A DNA stretch of 64,000 bases from Coriobacteriaceae bacterium AF08-21 (GTDB lineage Bacteria > Actinomycetota > Coriobacteriia > Coriobacteriales > Coriobacteriaceae). The position numbers and the translations under genes were made by a program. Below the pieces are notes generated by a model. It ran no database searches and was not told the origin of the DNA. It saw only the letters and a list, made by a program, of their open reading frames with translations. The stretch is from NCBI GenBank assembly GCA_027687465.1, contig JAQCQR010000001.1, positions 62,001 to 126,000 of the forward strand. Reading direction: 5' to 3'. Positions within the stretch are counted from its first letter, which is position 1, and each line of letters opens with the position of its first letter. Shown here one piece after another: positions 32,982 through 41,140 of this stretch.

Positions 32982-34076
32982 ATGGAGCACAGCAAGAACC
33001 CCTTTACCCCAACATTTGGAAGCGTCCCTCCCTTTCTAGCGGGTCGCGAGCATATCCTGCGCGACATCAACCGTGGCTTTATCAACGGCCCAGGAGATCC
33101 CAACCTGTCGACCATTTTTACTGGCGCAAGGGGAACGGGCAAGACGGCACTTCTCTCGCTCCTTTCAGAAACGGCGCTTGAACACGACTGGATCGCAGCA
33201 AATGTCTCCGCCATGCCAGGCATGCTCGAAGATATTATCGAGCGAACCAAAGAAGCCGCAGATAGCTACCTCTCACAGCCTCACGCGCGCATAAACGGTG
33301 TTCAAATTGGCCCAGTGGGCATCGATTGGACATACGCTCAAGAGGCTCAGGGCAACTGGCGCACGCGCATGAATGGCATCTTTAAGCAACTCGAAAAACA
33401 TGACATCGGACTTCTCATCACCATCGATGAAGTCACCGTCGATCTCGAAGAAATGCTTCAATTTGCCTCTGTTTACCAGCACTTTGTACGCGAAGGTAAA
33501 AAAGTTGCCCTACTCATGGCAGGACTGCCCTACAAAGTATCGGCGTTGCTACGTAACGATTCCGTCTCGTTCCTCAGACGCTCCCAGTATCATCAGCTGG
33601 GACGAATCACTGATGTTGAGATTGCAAATGCATTTCGTAAAACCATTGAAGCAGGAGGACGCTCAATCACGCCAGAAGCGCTCGAGGATGCCGTGAAGGC
33701 CGTCGACGGATTTCCCTACATGATGCAGCTCGTCGGATATCGCACTTGGGATGTTTCGGAAAACTCGCCCCAAATCAGTACATCCGATGTCCAGCAGGGT
33801 TCTCTGCTTGCCCGTATGGAGCTGCGCGATCGTATTCTCGAAACGACCTATCAGGAGCTTTCCGATAAAGACATTGAGTTTTTGCTCGCGATGCTGCCCG
33901 ATTCTGGCCCCAGCAGGGTCTCGGAGATAGCCAAACGCATGGGCGTCGCCAGCAACTATGCAAGTCAATACAAACGCCGTCTCCTCGAGGACGGCGTCAT
34001 CGGGGAACGTGGACGCGGCCTCGTCGGCTTCGACATCCCCGCGTTCAGGGAATTCTTGAACGAGAAGGCGTTTTAG
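32982..34076 (+). CDS. AAA/STAND-type ATPase with C-terminal winged helix
   Basis: This 364-residue protein has P-loop GARGTGKT at about 48-55, Walker B-like LLITIDEV and a sensor region, so it is an ORC/Cdc6- or archaeal-type AAA ATPase. The C-terminal winged helix (RVSEIAKRMGVASNYASQYKRR...VGFDIPAFREFL) is probably DNA-binding. The ATG at 32982 follows AAAGGAG; an earlier ATG at 32928 lies inside the tandem repeats. It stands alone. The combination of ATPase, winged helix and tandem operator suggests an autoregulated DNA-binding or defence-related switch. Function unknown. Confidence 0.7.
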   Translation: MEHSKNPFTPTFGSVPPFLAGREHILRDINRGFINGPGDPNLSTIFTGARGTGKTALLSLLSETALEHDWIAANVSAMPGMLEDIIERTKEAADSYLSQPHARINGVQIGPVGIDWTYAQEAQGNWRTRMNGIFKQLEKHDIGLLITIDEVTVDLEEMLQFASVYQHFVREGKKVALLMAGLPYKVSALLRNDSVSFLRRSQYHQLGRITDVEIANAFRKTIEAGGRSITPEALEDAVKAVDGFPYMMQLVGYRTWDVSENSPQISTSDVQQGSLLARMELRDRILETTYQELSDKDIEFLLAMLPDSGPSRVSEIAKRMGVASNYASQYKRRLLEDGVIGERGRGLVGFDIPAFREFLNEKAF

Positions 34077-34104
34077 CACACCGGAATTGTCCGCTGGAGC
34101 ATCG

Positions 34105-34172
34105 TTGCATGGCAATCAGCATTCCTCTTGGTAAGGACAGCAAGCATTTCCACTAGTGTTGATTGCCATGCG
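34105..34172. terminator. Inverted repeat between convergent genes
   Basis: GCATGGCAATCA and TGATTGCCATGC face each other across about 44 bases in the gap between the ATPase gene and the convergent flavin reductase gene. It may terminate both. Confidence 0.45.
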
Positions 34173-34184
34173 CTCTTCGAGCCC

Positions 34185-34715
34185 TTAGGCGAGCTTACGA
34201 GCGAGCTCTCGCACCTCTTCCAGCTTGGGCGACGATGCCATGCTGTCGCGCTCGGTCATACCGCTGATGGTGACAATGCCCTGGTTCTCCCACTTGCAGT
34301 ACGCGCAGGTTGACTTGTACATAGCGATCGCCGCATCATAGACGCCCTCGCTGTGGCTATCGAGCAAAAGGGCCGTCTTGGTGAACGGGAAGCCCGTAGC
34401 ACCGAAGGCGTACAGGCGGTCGATGACAGCCTTCTCCTGTGCGGTGATATCAAACCAGTAGATAGGCGAAGCGAAGACAACCATATCGGCGCCTTTCAGC
34501 GACTCAATCACGTTGGCCATGTCATCCTTCTGCGCGCAGACGCCCTCATGGGCGAAGCAGTACTGGCATCCCAAGCAGCCGGCGATCTTCTTGCTGGCAA
34601 CGCGGACGACCTCGACCGTATTGCCGCCCTCACGCGCGGTCTCGGCAAACGCCTCGACCATGGTATCGGTATTAGCGCCCTTACGCGGGCTGCCGCTCAA
34701 TACAACGATTTTCAT
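34185..34715 (-). CDS. NADPH-dependent FMN reductase / flavodoxin-like iron-sulfur flavoprotein
   Basis: This 176-residue flavodoxin-fold protein has the FMN phosphate loop GSPRKGANTDTMVEAF. Cysteines CLGCQYC and C in FAHEGVCAQKDD resemble the iron-sulfur flavoprotein subgroup, and FASPIYWFDI is also typical. It should use NAD(P)H to reduce FMN, quinones or nitro compounds. GGGAG precedes the ATG at 34715. It lies 100 bases downstream of the HxlR regulator in the same direction. Confidence 0.85.
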   Translation of the reverse strand: MKIVVLSGSPRKGANTDTMVEAFAETAREGGNTVEVVRVASKKIAGCLGCQYCFAHEGVCAQKDDMANVIESLKGADMVVFASPIYWFDITAQEKAVIDRLYAFGATGFPFTKTALLLDSHSEGVYDAAIAMYKSTCAYCKWENQGIVTISGMTERDSMASSPKLEEVRELARKLA

Positions 34716-34814
34716 AAGAATCTCCCTTCTTCATGCCGCAGGCGCACGATGATTCGGGACAGGTTTTCGTTAGCACCCTCGTAGCGGTTCTCCGCCCCCC
34801 AAGCGATGTGTCCG

Positions 34815-35141
34815 CTACGAAACAATTGTCTTGTAATAAGCGCCGAAGTCTGCCAGCGAGTCCATGATGGGCATCATCTGGCGGCCGAGCTCGGTAAGGC
34901 CATACTCAACGCGGGGAGGATTCTCGCCATAGTCATGGCGAAAGACCAGCCCATCATCCTCCATCTGCCGCAGGCTGTCGGTAAGCACCTTCTGAGAGAT
35001 TCCCTCCAGGTTGCGGCGCAACTCGTTGAAACGCCAAGGGCGTACGCGTAAGTTACGAATAATGAGCAGTTTCCACTTGCCGCCAATGAGCGCTACCGCC
35101 GTTGCGACCGGACACTCCGGAAGCTCCTCTTTCGCCATCAT
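34815..35141 (-). CDS. HxlR-family regulator 1
   Basis: This 108-residue winged-helix protein of the HxlR/MarR-like class shows CPVATAVALIGGKWKLLIIR, then FNELRRNLEGISQKVLTDSLRQ and PRVEYGLTELG. An N-terminal Cys of the CPV motif is the redox- or electrophile-sensing residue in several family members. The ATG at 35141 is chosen because AAGGAGG lies about 11 bases before it; an ATG one codon later is possible. It diverges from a cupin gene and precedes a flavin reductase gene, both plausible targets. Confidence 0.85.
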   Translation of the reverse strand: MMAKEELPECPVATAVALIGGKWKLLIIRNLRVRPWRFNELRRNLEGISQKVLTDSLRQMEDDGLVFRHDYGENPPRVEYGLTELGRQMMPIMDSLADFGAYYKTIVS

Positions 35142-35292
35142 GGGAGACCCAACCTCCTTGACCATACCGGTTTCACAAAAAGGCACGCAGTTACAAATAT
35201 GTGCGTACTCGTATTTGCATGCGCTTTCGCGTTGAATATATCTCACGCAGGAGATGCCTGCAAGGTAAATCAACCCCAAGAGAGGAACCATT

Positions 35293-35646
35293 ATGGCTAA
35301 TTATGCAAAGACCCACATCGGCAATGAGAGCCGCGTTGAGCTGCACGAGGTGCTCGGGCTTACCGGGGCAGAGGTGAGTATCAACAGTCTTCCCGCCGGC
35401 GCTGGCGTTCCGTTCGTCCATGCACACAAGGAAAACGAGGAGATCTATGGCGTGCTCGAGGGCGCAGGCTCGGTCACGATCGACGATGAGGATATCGAGC
35501 TTGCGGCCGGCGACTGGCTGCGCATTTCCCCCGCTGCGCATCGTCAGTTCCGCGCCGCGTCCGACTCGGGGATCACATACGTCTGCATTCAGGTCAAGCA
35601 GGGATCCCTCGATGCCTTCACGGCCGACGACGCCATCATGTTCTAA
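35293..35646 (+). CDS. Small cupin-domain protein
   Basis: This 117-residue single cupin has PFVHAHKENEEIYGVLEGAG and the second motif PAAHRQFRAAS. Metal ligands His, His, Glu and His are in place. It is commonly a stress or quinone-response partner of flavin reductases. GAGGAACC precedes the ATG at 35293. Its stop TAA (35644-35646) overlaps the stop of the convergent TetR gene. Confidence 0.82.
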   Translation: MANYAKTHIGNESRVELHEVLGLTGAEVSINSLPAGAGVPFVHAHKENEEIYGVLEGAGSVTIDDEDIELAAGDWLRISPAAHRQFRAASDSGITYVCIQVKQGSLDAFTADDAIMF

Positions 35647-36200
35647 TTCGCGATTAATCTGCAAGGGGCCGATACCGTCCGCAGACCCCCTTCGGAATAG
35701 GCGTTGAGCAGCTCCTGGGCGTGGGCGAACTCGGGTCCCCGCCTCCAACCGAGCAGGCGGTTGACCGCGAGATTTCCCTGGACGTTGTGGACGAAGAGCA
35801 GATAGGCGTCCTCGCGCGAAAGCCCAGTCTTCTCCATGATCGAAGGAACCATCTGCTCAGCGCCGCGCTCGACGACGCGCTGTGCCACCCAGGCGTACGC
35901 GTCGTCATCCGAGTAGAGCAGATAATAGTCATCGTTTGCCGGCGGGCGCTGGCAAAGGGCCCCCGCCTCCGTTCCCTCGAGTGGGGGCGCCGCCGCCAGG
36001 GCCTCGTCGATAAGTGCGTCGAGCAGCGCGAACTTGTCCTCGTAGTGCAAATAAAACGTGCCGCGGTTGATGTCGGCGCGGCGGCAGATATCCGCCACCG
36101 TCATCTTCGCGAAACCGACCTCGGCCAGCAGCGAAAAGAACGCCTCCCGTATGACCGAAAGCGTATAGCGCCGGCGACGATCGATCTTCCCCGATTCCAT
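35643..36200 (-). CDS. TetR-family regulator of the sirtuin operon
   Basis: This 185-residue protein has an N-terminal helix-turn-helix (FFSLLAEVGFAKMTVADICR, RADINRGTFYLHYEDKFALL) and a TetR_C-type sensor domain. The ATG at 36200 has GGAGGGG 5 bases upstream. It is divergent from the three sirtuin genes, with a near-palindrome overlapping their promoter, so it is probably their repressor. Confidence 0.82.
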   Translation of the reverse strand: MESGKIDRRRRYTLSVIREAFFSLLAEVGFAKMTVADICRRADINRGTFYLHYEDKFALLDALIDEALAAAPPLEGTEAGALCQRPPANDDYYLLYSDDDAYAWVAQRVVERGAEQMVPSIMEKTGLSREDAYLLFVHNVQGNLAVNRLLGWRRGPEFAHAQELLNAYSEGGLRTVSAPCRLIAN

Positions 36201-36303
36201 GGCCCCTCCAATTGCAGCGCTCAACAATATCCAGCAGCCGCTCGTTTATCGACAGCAGCTCGAAGCCGTTCATTGCTCTTTAGCAAATCGACATGGATAC
36301 TTT

Positions 36304-36324
36304 TTATAGACACCTGTTTATAAT
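36304..36324 (+). promoter_or_regulatory. Promoter and probable TetR operator of the sirtuin operon
   Basis: TATAAT at 36319-36324 is a perfect -10 box. It is embedded in TTATAGACACCTGTTTATAA, a dyad of form TTATAnACA-nn-TGTnTATAA. The position would let a bound TetR protein block the promoter. Confidence 0.55.
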
Positions 36325-36343
36325 AGCTGAAAGAAGGTATCCG

Positions 36344-37309
36344 GTGACTCTGTACGAGCAGCTCGTTGTCGAGCTCACCAACCGATCGTTTTCCCTTCAG
36401 GCCGCCTACCGCAACGGCAGCACGCCCTATGAGCTGAGTGACCGCGAGCCCGAGCCCTACGACCAGCAAATCGATGACTTCGCCCGTATGATCGAAGAAG
36501 TCGATTGCGTGCTGGTAGGCGGGGCCTCCGGGCTCTCCGCGGCGGGCGGCGGCGACTTCTACTACGAGGACAACGCGACTTACCGCAGGCATTTCGGCAA
36601 ATTCGCCGAGCGCTACGGTTTCAAGGGCGCTTTCGAGGGGTCGTTCTACCGCTGGCCCACCGCCGAGGCGCGCTGGGGATACCTCGCCACCTTCCTCGAC
36701 ACCACGCTCAACGCCCCGCTACGCGAGCCCTACAAGGACCTCGACGCCATTCTTGCCAAAAAGGACTTCTTCGTGCTCACCACGAACCAGGACACGCAGT
36801 TCATGAAAATCTACCCCTGGGAAAAGGTGGCCGAAATCCAAGGCGACCACCGCTTTTTCCAATGTTCCCGCTGCTGCACCGATGACGTATGGGATGCGAC
36901 TGAGCCCGTCTCCCGCATGATCGAGGCCATGGGAGACGGCCTAGAGGTTCCGACAGAGCTCGTGCCGCGCTGCCCGCACTGCGGAGAAGAGGCGTTCCCC
37001 TGGGTTCGCGGCTACGGTAACTTCCTGCAGGGCAAGCTCTACGAGGAGCAGTACCGCAAGGTGTCCGACTGGCTCGACGCGCACGCGCAGCAGAGGATCC
37101 TTTTCCTCGAGCTGGGTGTGGGCCGCATGACACCCGCGTTTATCCAGGAGCCGTTCTGGGCCCTCACGGCGCAGTTGCCGCAGGCTAGCTACATCGCCGT
37201 AAACAATAAGACGCAGTTTCTCCCCCGCGCGATCGAGAATCGGGGGCTCGCCGTTCGCGCCGACATCGCCGACGTACTCCCCGACGTGCGCAAGACGTTG
37301 GGGAGGTAG
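36344..37309 (+). CDS. SirTM-like sirtuin 1
   Basis: This 321-residue Sir2-fold protein has an NAD-binding segment VLVGGASGLSAAGGG in place of GAGxS, then FVLTTNQDTQF and a zinc-binding pair CSRC...CPHCG. The residue that aligns with the catalytic His of deacetylases is Gln (EIQGDHRFFQCS). These changes are those of the macrodomain-linked class M sirtuins, which act as protein ADP-ribosyltransferases on lipoylated carrier proteins. The GTG at 36344 is chosen because it follows AGAAGG and lies after the -10 box; the ATG at 36293 is upstream of the promoter. Confidence 0.7.
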   Translation: MTLYEQLVVELTNRSFSLQAAYRNGSTPYELSDREPEPYDQQIDDFARMIEEVDCVLVGGASGLSAAGGGDFYYEDNATYRRHFGKFAERYGFKGAFEGSFYRWPTAEARWGYLATFLDTTLNAPLREPYKDLDAILAKKDFFVLTTNQDTQFMKIYPWEKVAEIQGDHRFFQCSRCCTDDVWDATEPVSRMIEAMGDGLEVPTELVPRCPHCGEEAFPWVRGYGNFLQGKLYEEQYRKVSDWLDAHAQQRILFLELGVGRMTPAFIQEPFWALTAQLPQASYIAVNNKTQFLPRAIENRGLAVRADIADVLPDVRKTLGR

Positions 37310-37312
37310 CGC

Positions 37313-38011
37313 ATGGAGACGGCGAAAGCAGTTCGCATAGGCACGGCGCTTTCCGAGGCGGATCTTGTCATCATCGGCGCCAGCAACGGACTCGACATGG
37401 CGGAGGGGCTCAATCTCTTCTGCACCGATGCGCATTTCCGAGAGACGTACGGAGACCTCGCTCAGACCGACGGCATCGGCTGCATACTGCAGGGGCTCGC
37501 CTCTCCGGATGCAAACGTGCGACGCCGATGGGTCGAGCGGTTCCATCAAAAGGAGTATGTCGAGTATGAGCCCAGCCCGCTCATGAACGAGCTGCGGCAT
37601 CTTACGGAGCACGCTGACACCTACGTGATCACGTGCAATATTGACGGGCACTTCGCACATGCAGGGTTCAACGAGAACCGCGTGCTCGAGACGGAAGGGA
37701 GCACGCGCACGTCGATTGACGAGCAGCGTCTCGCCCATCCAGATGCCCTCGCCATGGCACAGCTCGAAGATCTCGCGCGCCTTGTGCAAGCCCATCGCAA
37801 TGGCAGGGTCGCCATCCTCGAACTTGGCGTGGGACTGCGCAACGGCATCATAAAGCACATGCTCGCCCAGATCGCGAACGTCTGCGAGCACGCCACCTAC
37901 ATCGTGTTCAACTACAGCCAGGCCATGGCGCCCGACGCCTCGTGCGAGACGATTCTCGTTGACGGCGATATGACCCCGGCTTTCGAGGAGATTGCCCAAT
38001 GCCGTCTCTAG
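37313..38011 (+). CDS. SirTM-like sirtuin 2, lacking the zinc module
   Basis: This 232-residue paralogue has LVIIGASNGLDMAEGLNLF, YVITCNIDGHFAHAGF and TEGSTRTS, and a C-terminal Rossmann part ELGVGLRNGIIKHML. The Cys-rich zinc ribbon of the neighbours is absent, and the catalytic position is Glu. It could be a non-catalytic partner, forming a complex with the other two. GGGGAGG lies just before the ATG at 37313, 3 bases after the preceding stop. Confidence 0.65.
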   Translation: METAKAVRIGTALSEADLVIIGASNGLDMAEGLNLFCTDAHFRETYGDLAQTDGIGCILQGLASPDANVRRRWVERFHQKEYVEYEPSPLMNELRHLTEHADTYVITCNIDGHFAHAGFNENRVLETEGSTRTSIDEQRLAHPDALAMAQLEDLARLVQAHRNGRVAILELGVGLRNGIIKHMLAQIANVCEHATYIVFNYSQAMAPDASCETILVDGDMTPAFEEIAQCRL

Positions 38012-38850
38012 AGAGGGAAGCGTATAGGCTTCGAAGCCTTATCGACGATGCCGACGCCATCATCGTCGGCATCGGCTCGGGCATGTCAAGCGCCGCCGGG
38101 TTCAACCATTACAACCGCGCAGGCATGGCGCGCGCCGGAATGACGGACTGGCAGCAAGCCTTTAGCTTCAAGAGCCTTTTCGACGGCTTTTACCACCTCT
38201 ACCCCAGCCTCGAGCAGCAATGGGCCTACTACGCGCGATACATCGACTTCATGCTGCGCGAGCTGGCCTCGCAGCCCTATCTCGACCTACGGTCCCTCAT
38301 CGGCCATAAGGACTACTTCATCCTGAGCACCAATGTAGACACCCAAGTCGAGAAGACGTTTCCCACCGAGAGGATCTGCAACTATCAGGGAAGCTTCGCG
38401 CACCTTCAGTGCAAGCAGCCATGCTGCGACGAGCTCTTCGATGCGAGCCCCTACGTCGAGCGCATGCTCGCGGGCATGGCGGGGTTCGAGGTCCGCAGCG
38501 AGGATGTCCCCCGATGCCCGCACTGCGGCTGGCAGCTTGTGCCGTGGGTGCGCGACGACACGTTTCTGCAGGGTGCGGCATGGCGCGAGAGCCTCGGACG
38601 ATACGAGCGCTTCGTGCGCGAGCGCAGCGATCGCCGCGTGCTGTTGCTGGAGCTCGGCGTGGGCGAGATGACCCCCGGCATCATCACGCTCCCGTTCTGG
38701 AGCATGACCGCGAAGCTGCCGGATGCGCACCTGTTGAGCGTCAACATCTCGAACGGCTCGGCTCCGCTGCAGCTCGGAAGCAAGGCAGAGGCGATTCAGG
38801 CAGATTTGGGCGCGCTGCTCTCGGCGGCGCGGACGGGCGACGGTGCTTAA
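37999..38850 (+). CDS. SirTM-like sirtuin 3
   Basis: This 283-residue paralogue of sirtuin 1 has AIIVGIGSGMSSAAGF, FILSTNVDTQVEKTF, Gln in the catalytic position (NYQGSFAHLQCK) and both zinc motifs (CKQPCC and CPHCG). The C-terminal half LLLELGVGEMTPGIITLPFW matches sirtuin 1 closely. It overlaps sirtuin 2 by 13 bases, so the three genes are one operon. Its stop overlaps that of the convergent carboxymuconolactone-decarboxylase gene. Confidence 0.7.
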   Translation: MPSLEREAYRLRSLIDDADAIIVGIGSGMSSAAGFNHYNRAGMARAGMTDWQQAFSFKSLFDGFYHLYPSLEQQWAYYARYIDFMLRELASQPYLDLRSLIGHKDYFILSTNVDTQVEKTFPTERICNYQGSFAHLQCKQPCCDELFDASPYVERMLAGMAGFEVRSEDVPRCPHCGWQLVPWVRDDTFLQGAAWRESLGRYERFVRERSDRRVLLLELGVGEMTPGIITLPFWSMTAKLPDAHLLSVNISNGSAPLQLGSKAEAIQADLGALLSAARTGDGA

Positions 38851-39611
38851 GCCTCCTTGTTGGTCGCTTTAAGGTATGCATCGTCGCCCACGGGCTCCAG
38901 CCACTCGTTGGAGGTCTCCTCGCCCGGAACCTCCAACGCGAGATGTGAGAACCAGCTGTCGGGTGCGGCTCCGTGCCAGTGCTTCACCCCTGGGGCGATG
39001 TTGACCACATCGCCAGGGCGCAGCTCCTGTGCCGGTTTACCCCATTCCTGGTAGAACCCTCGACCAGCCACGCAGATGAGAATCTGTCCGCCGCCGTTTT
39101 TGGCGTGGTGCACGTGCCAGTTGTTGCGGCAGCCGGGCTCGAACGTCACGTTGTAGACGCCAACCTGCTCGGTTGATAGAGGCGCGAGGTAGCTTTGCCC
39201 GATAAAGTACTTCGCGAATGCGTCGTTGGGGGCACCGATGGGAAAGGCCATCTCGTTTTGGTGCTCGGCTTTTGCATCAGCGGCATCGTCATCCGCCCAG
39301 ACCTCCTTTGCCATGCGGAAGGCCGCCCATGCCTTGGGCCACCCCGCGTAAAACGCGGCGTGGGTAAGGATTTCCGCTATCTCCGCCCTGGTTACACCGT
39401 TATTCTTTGCGGACATCAGATGGTATTGGAACGAGGAATCCGTCAGTCCCTGTGCCATCAGGGCCACAACCGTCACCACGCTGCGGTCTCGAAGGGAAAG
39501 CCCGTCTTCTCGACTCCACACCTCGCCGAACAGCACATCGTCATTGAGCTGTGCAAATTTGGGGGCAAAGTCCCCCAGGACATCTCTGCCTGCCGTCTGC
39601 TTAATCGTCAT
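38847..39611 (-). CDS. Carboxymuconolactone decarboxylase-like domain fused to cupin
   Basis: This 254-residue fusion has an N-terminal CMD/AhpD-like helical domain (about 1-110: SVVTVVALMAQG, LMSAKNNGVTRAEIAEILTHAAFYAGWP). A C-terminal cupin (about 150-240: CRNNWHVHHAKNGGGQILIC, GVKHWHGAAPDSWFSHLAL) follows. No CxxC of AhpD is visible. Similar fusions are induced with MerR-type regulators and protect against reactive aldehydes or quinones. It is divergent from a MerR gene and has a MerR-style promoter. Confidence 0.82.
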   Translation of the reverse strand: MTIKQTAGRDVLGDFAPKFAQLNDDVLFGEVWSREDGLSLRDRSVVTVVALMAQGLTDSSFQYHLMSAKNNGVTRAEIAEILTHAAFYAGWPKAWAAFRMAKEVWADDDAADAKAEHQNEMAFPIGAPNDAFAKYFIGQSYLAPLSTEQVGVYNVTFEPGCRNNWHVHHAKNGGGQILICVAGRGFYQEWGKPAQELRPGDVVNIAPGVKHWHGAAPDSWFSHLALEVPGEETSNEWLEPVGDDAYLKATNKEA

Positions 39612-39700
39612 GTTTGATTCCTCCTGTCGATGGTTAGACGCAGATCTGATTCCGTATTCCGGAATACCCCTTGCATTCCCTATTGCTATTGACGAAAAAT

Positions 39701-39731
39701 ACGGTAATACCTAAACCTGACTTTAGGTCAA
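39701..39731 (-). promoter_or_regulatory. MerR-type promoter of the CMD-cupin gene
   Basis: On the minus strand TTGACC (-35, 39726-39731) and TACCGT (-10, 39701-39706) are 19 bases apart. The spacer holds the perfect dyad ACCTAAA-CCTGAC-TTTAGGT (39709-39728). The over-long spacer with central dyad is the hallmark of MerR activation. Confidence 0.65.
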
Positions 39732-39762
39732 GGAATGAATTCGAGATTGATTCGGAGGAACC

Positions 39763-40203
39763 ATGTACACAATCGGACAGGTTTCGGAGATGTTCGGTTT
39801 GCCCGCCTCAACGCTGCGCTATTACGACAAGCAGGGATTGTTCCCGGCATTGGAGCGGACGTCCGGCATTCGGCAATTCGGCGATACGGAACTCGAGGCG
39901 CTTCGGGTCATCGAATGCCTCAAGAAAGCGGGGATGGAGATCAAGGACATCCGGCTGTTCATGGAATGGTGCGCGGAGGGTCCATCGACATACCCCAAAC
40001 GCAAGGCCATGTTCGAGGAGCGGAAGGCCCACATGGAGCTAGAGATCGCGAACATGAACCGCGCGCTGGACATGCTGAAGTACAAATGCTGGTTCTACGG
40101 GCAGCTGAATCAGGGCGAGAATGAGACTGAGCTGAGGGCCATGATTCCCGACGGTTTACCAGAAGATATCAAAGAGGCCTACGAGAACGCTCACGCTCGG
40201 TAG
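39763..40203 (+). CDS. MerR-family regulator
   Basis: This 146-residue regulator has the N-terminal MerR winged helix (MYTIGQVSEMFGLPASTLRY, YDKQGLFP), a dimerisation helix and a short C-terminal effector part. It is of the subgroup regulating stress-linked oxidoreductases. GGAGGAACC precedes the ATG at 39763. It is divergent from the CMD-cupin gene and probably activates it through the dyad at 39709. Confidence 0.88.
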   Translation: MYTIGQVSEMFGLPASTLRYYDKQGLFPALERTSGIRQFGDTELEALRVIECLKKAGMEIKDIRLFMEWCAEGPSTYPKRKAMFEERKAHMELEIANMNRALDMLKYKCWFYGQLNQGENETELRAMIPDGLPEDIKEAYENAHAR

Positions 40204-40287
40204 TACCAAAAACGCCCCTTTTTAAACTCAACCATTGTTTAAGATGTCACAACTCGGACAACAAGACTGCTTGCCCCGGTACGCAAC

Positions 40288-40320
40288 GGGAGGGTCGACG
40301 CGGCTGGCATCGACCCTCCC
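40288..40320. terminator. Bidirectional terminator
   Basis: The arms GGGAGGGTCGA and TCGACCCTCCC with an 11-base loop lie between the convergent MerR and oxidoreductase genes. Confidence 0.75.
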
Positions 40321-40340
40321 ATTTCCCAAACGGCATAAAG

Positions 40341-40979
40341 CTACTTGCTCACAACCGAGATGCGCTGGGCGACGTGGTTACCGGACTCGATTTCATCGAC
40401 CATGGCAATCGCATAGTCAGCGTACGAGAGCGTTGACTCGCCGCGGCTGTTGAGCGTGAACTCCTCGCCCGCCAAGATATACTCACCGGTGCGCTCGCCG
40501 TCGGCCTGGAAGTCAGCAGCAGGGGAAATGAAGGTCCACTTGAGGCCGTCCGTTTCGCGAAGGTGAGCAAGGACTTTGCCGGCCGCGGCGGACAGCGGCT
40601 TCCAGTCATCGGGAAAGTCCGGGCCCATATCGACGGTGACCGTATGCTCGGGGTTGACGAACAGCGAGCCCGCGCCACCCACGATGAGCAGGCGCACATC
40701 GGTGCCGACCAGCACATTAGCCAAGTGGATGCCCGCGTCGGTGATACCGGGGATGGTTTCGGGCGTCCAGCCACCCACGGCGTCCACCACGGCATCGAAT
40801 CCTTCGAGGTCTTCCGTCGTGAGCTCGAGTGCGTCCTTGATGACGGAGTTCTGAGCAGCGGTCCTATTCTCGCCGCGTACGATGGCGGTCACGTCGAATC
40901 CGCGACGCACGGCCTCCTCAACGATGAGGCTGCCGGCCCTGCCGTTCGCTGCTACAACTGCGATTTTCTTGGTCATCAT
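40341..40979 (-). CDS. NAD(P)-binding oxidoreductase (NmrA/SDR-like)
   Basis: This 212-residue protein has an N-terminal Rossmann motif (IAVVAANGRAGSLIVEEAVRRG) and internal ANVLVGTDVRLLIVGGAGSL, typical of atypical short-chain dehydrogenases such as NmrA or YwnB-like proteins. Catalytic Tyr-Lys is not evident. It probably acts as an NAD(P)H-dependent reductase or redox sensor. Two ATGs in tandem follow AAAGGA; the first is listed. It diverges from HxlR regulator 2. Confidence 0.82.
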   Translation of the reverse strand: MMTKKIAVVAANGRAGSLIVEEAVRRGFDVTAIVRGENRTAAQNSVIKDALELTTEDLEGFDAVVDAVGGWTPETIPGITDAGIHLANVLVGTDVRLLIVGGAGSLFVNPEHTVTVDMGPDFPDDWKPLSAAAGKVLAHLRETDGLKWTFISPAADFQADGERTGEYILAGEEFTLNSRGESTLSYADYAIAMVDEIESGNHVAQRISVVSK

Positions 40980-41072
40980 GCTTTCCTTTCGACCTGCGGC
41001 ACTCGCCGCCGCTTTCCTTGCAGCTCATACGATACGCGTCAAAGGTATATAATGGAAAGTAGGTACATAAAA

Positions 41073-41085
41073 GTGCTGTAAGCAC
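41073..41085. promoter_or_regulatory. Small dyad GTGCT-GTA-AGCAC in the HxlR 2 intergenic region
   Basis: A perfect 5-base-arm dyad lies between the oxidoreductase and the divergent HxlR gene, next to TATATAATGG on the plus strand. It is a candidate HxlR operator. Confidence 0.4.
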
Positions 41086-41140
41086 CAAAAGGAAACTAAT
41101 GTAAATGACGTGCATGATTGCAGACGGAGGTTTCGCGAAT

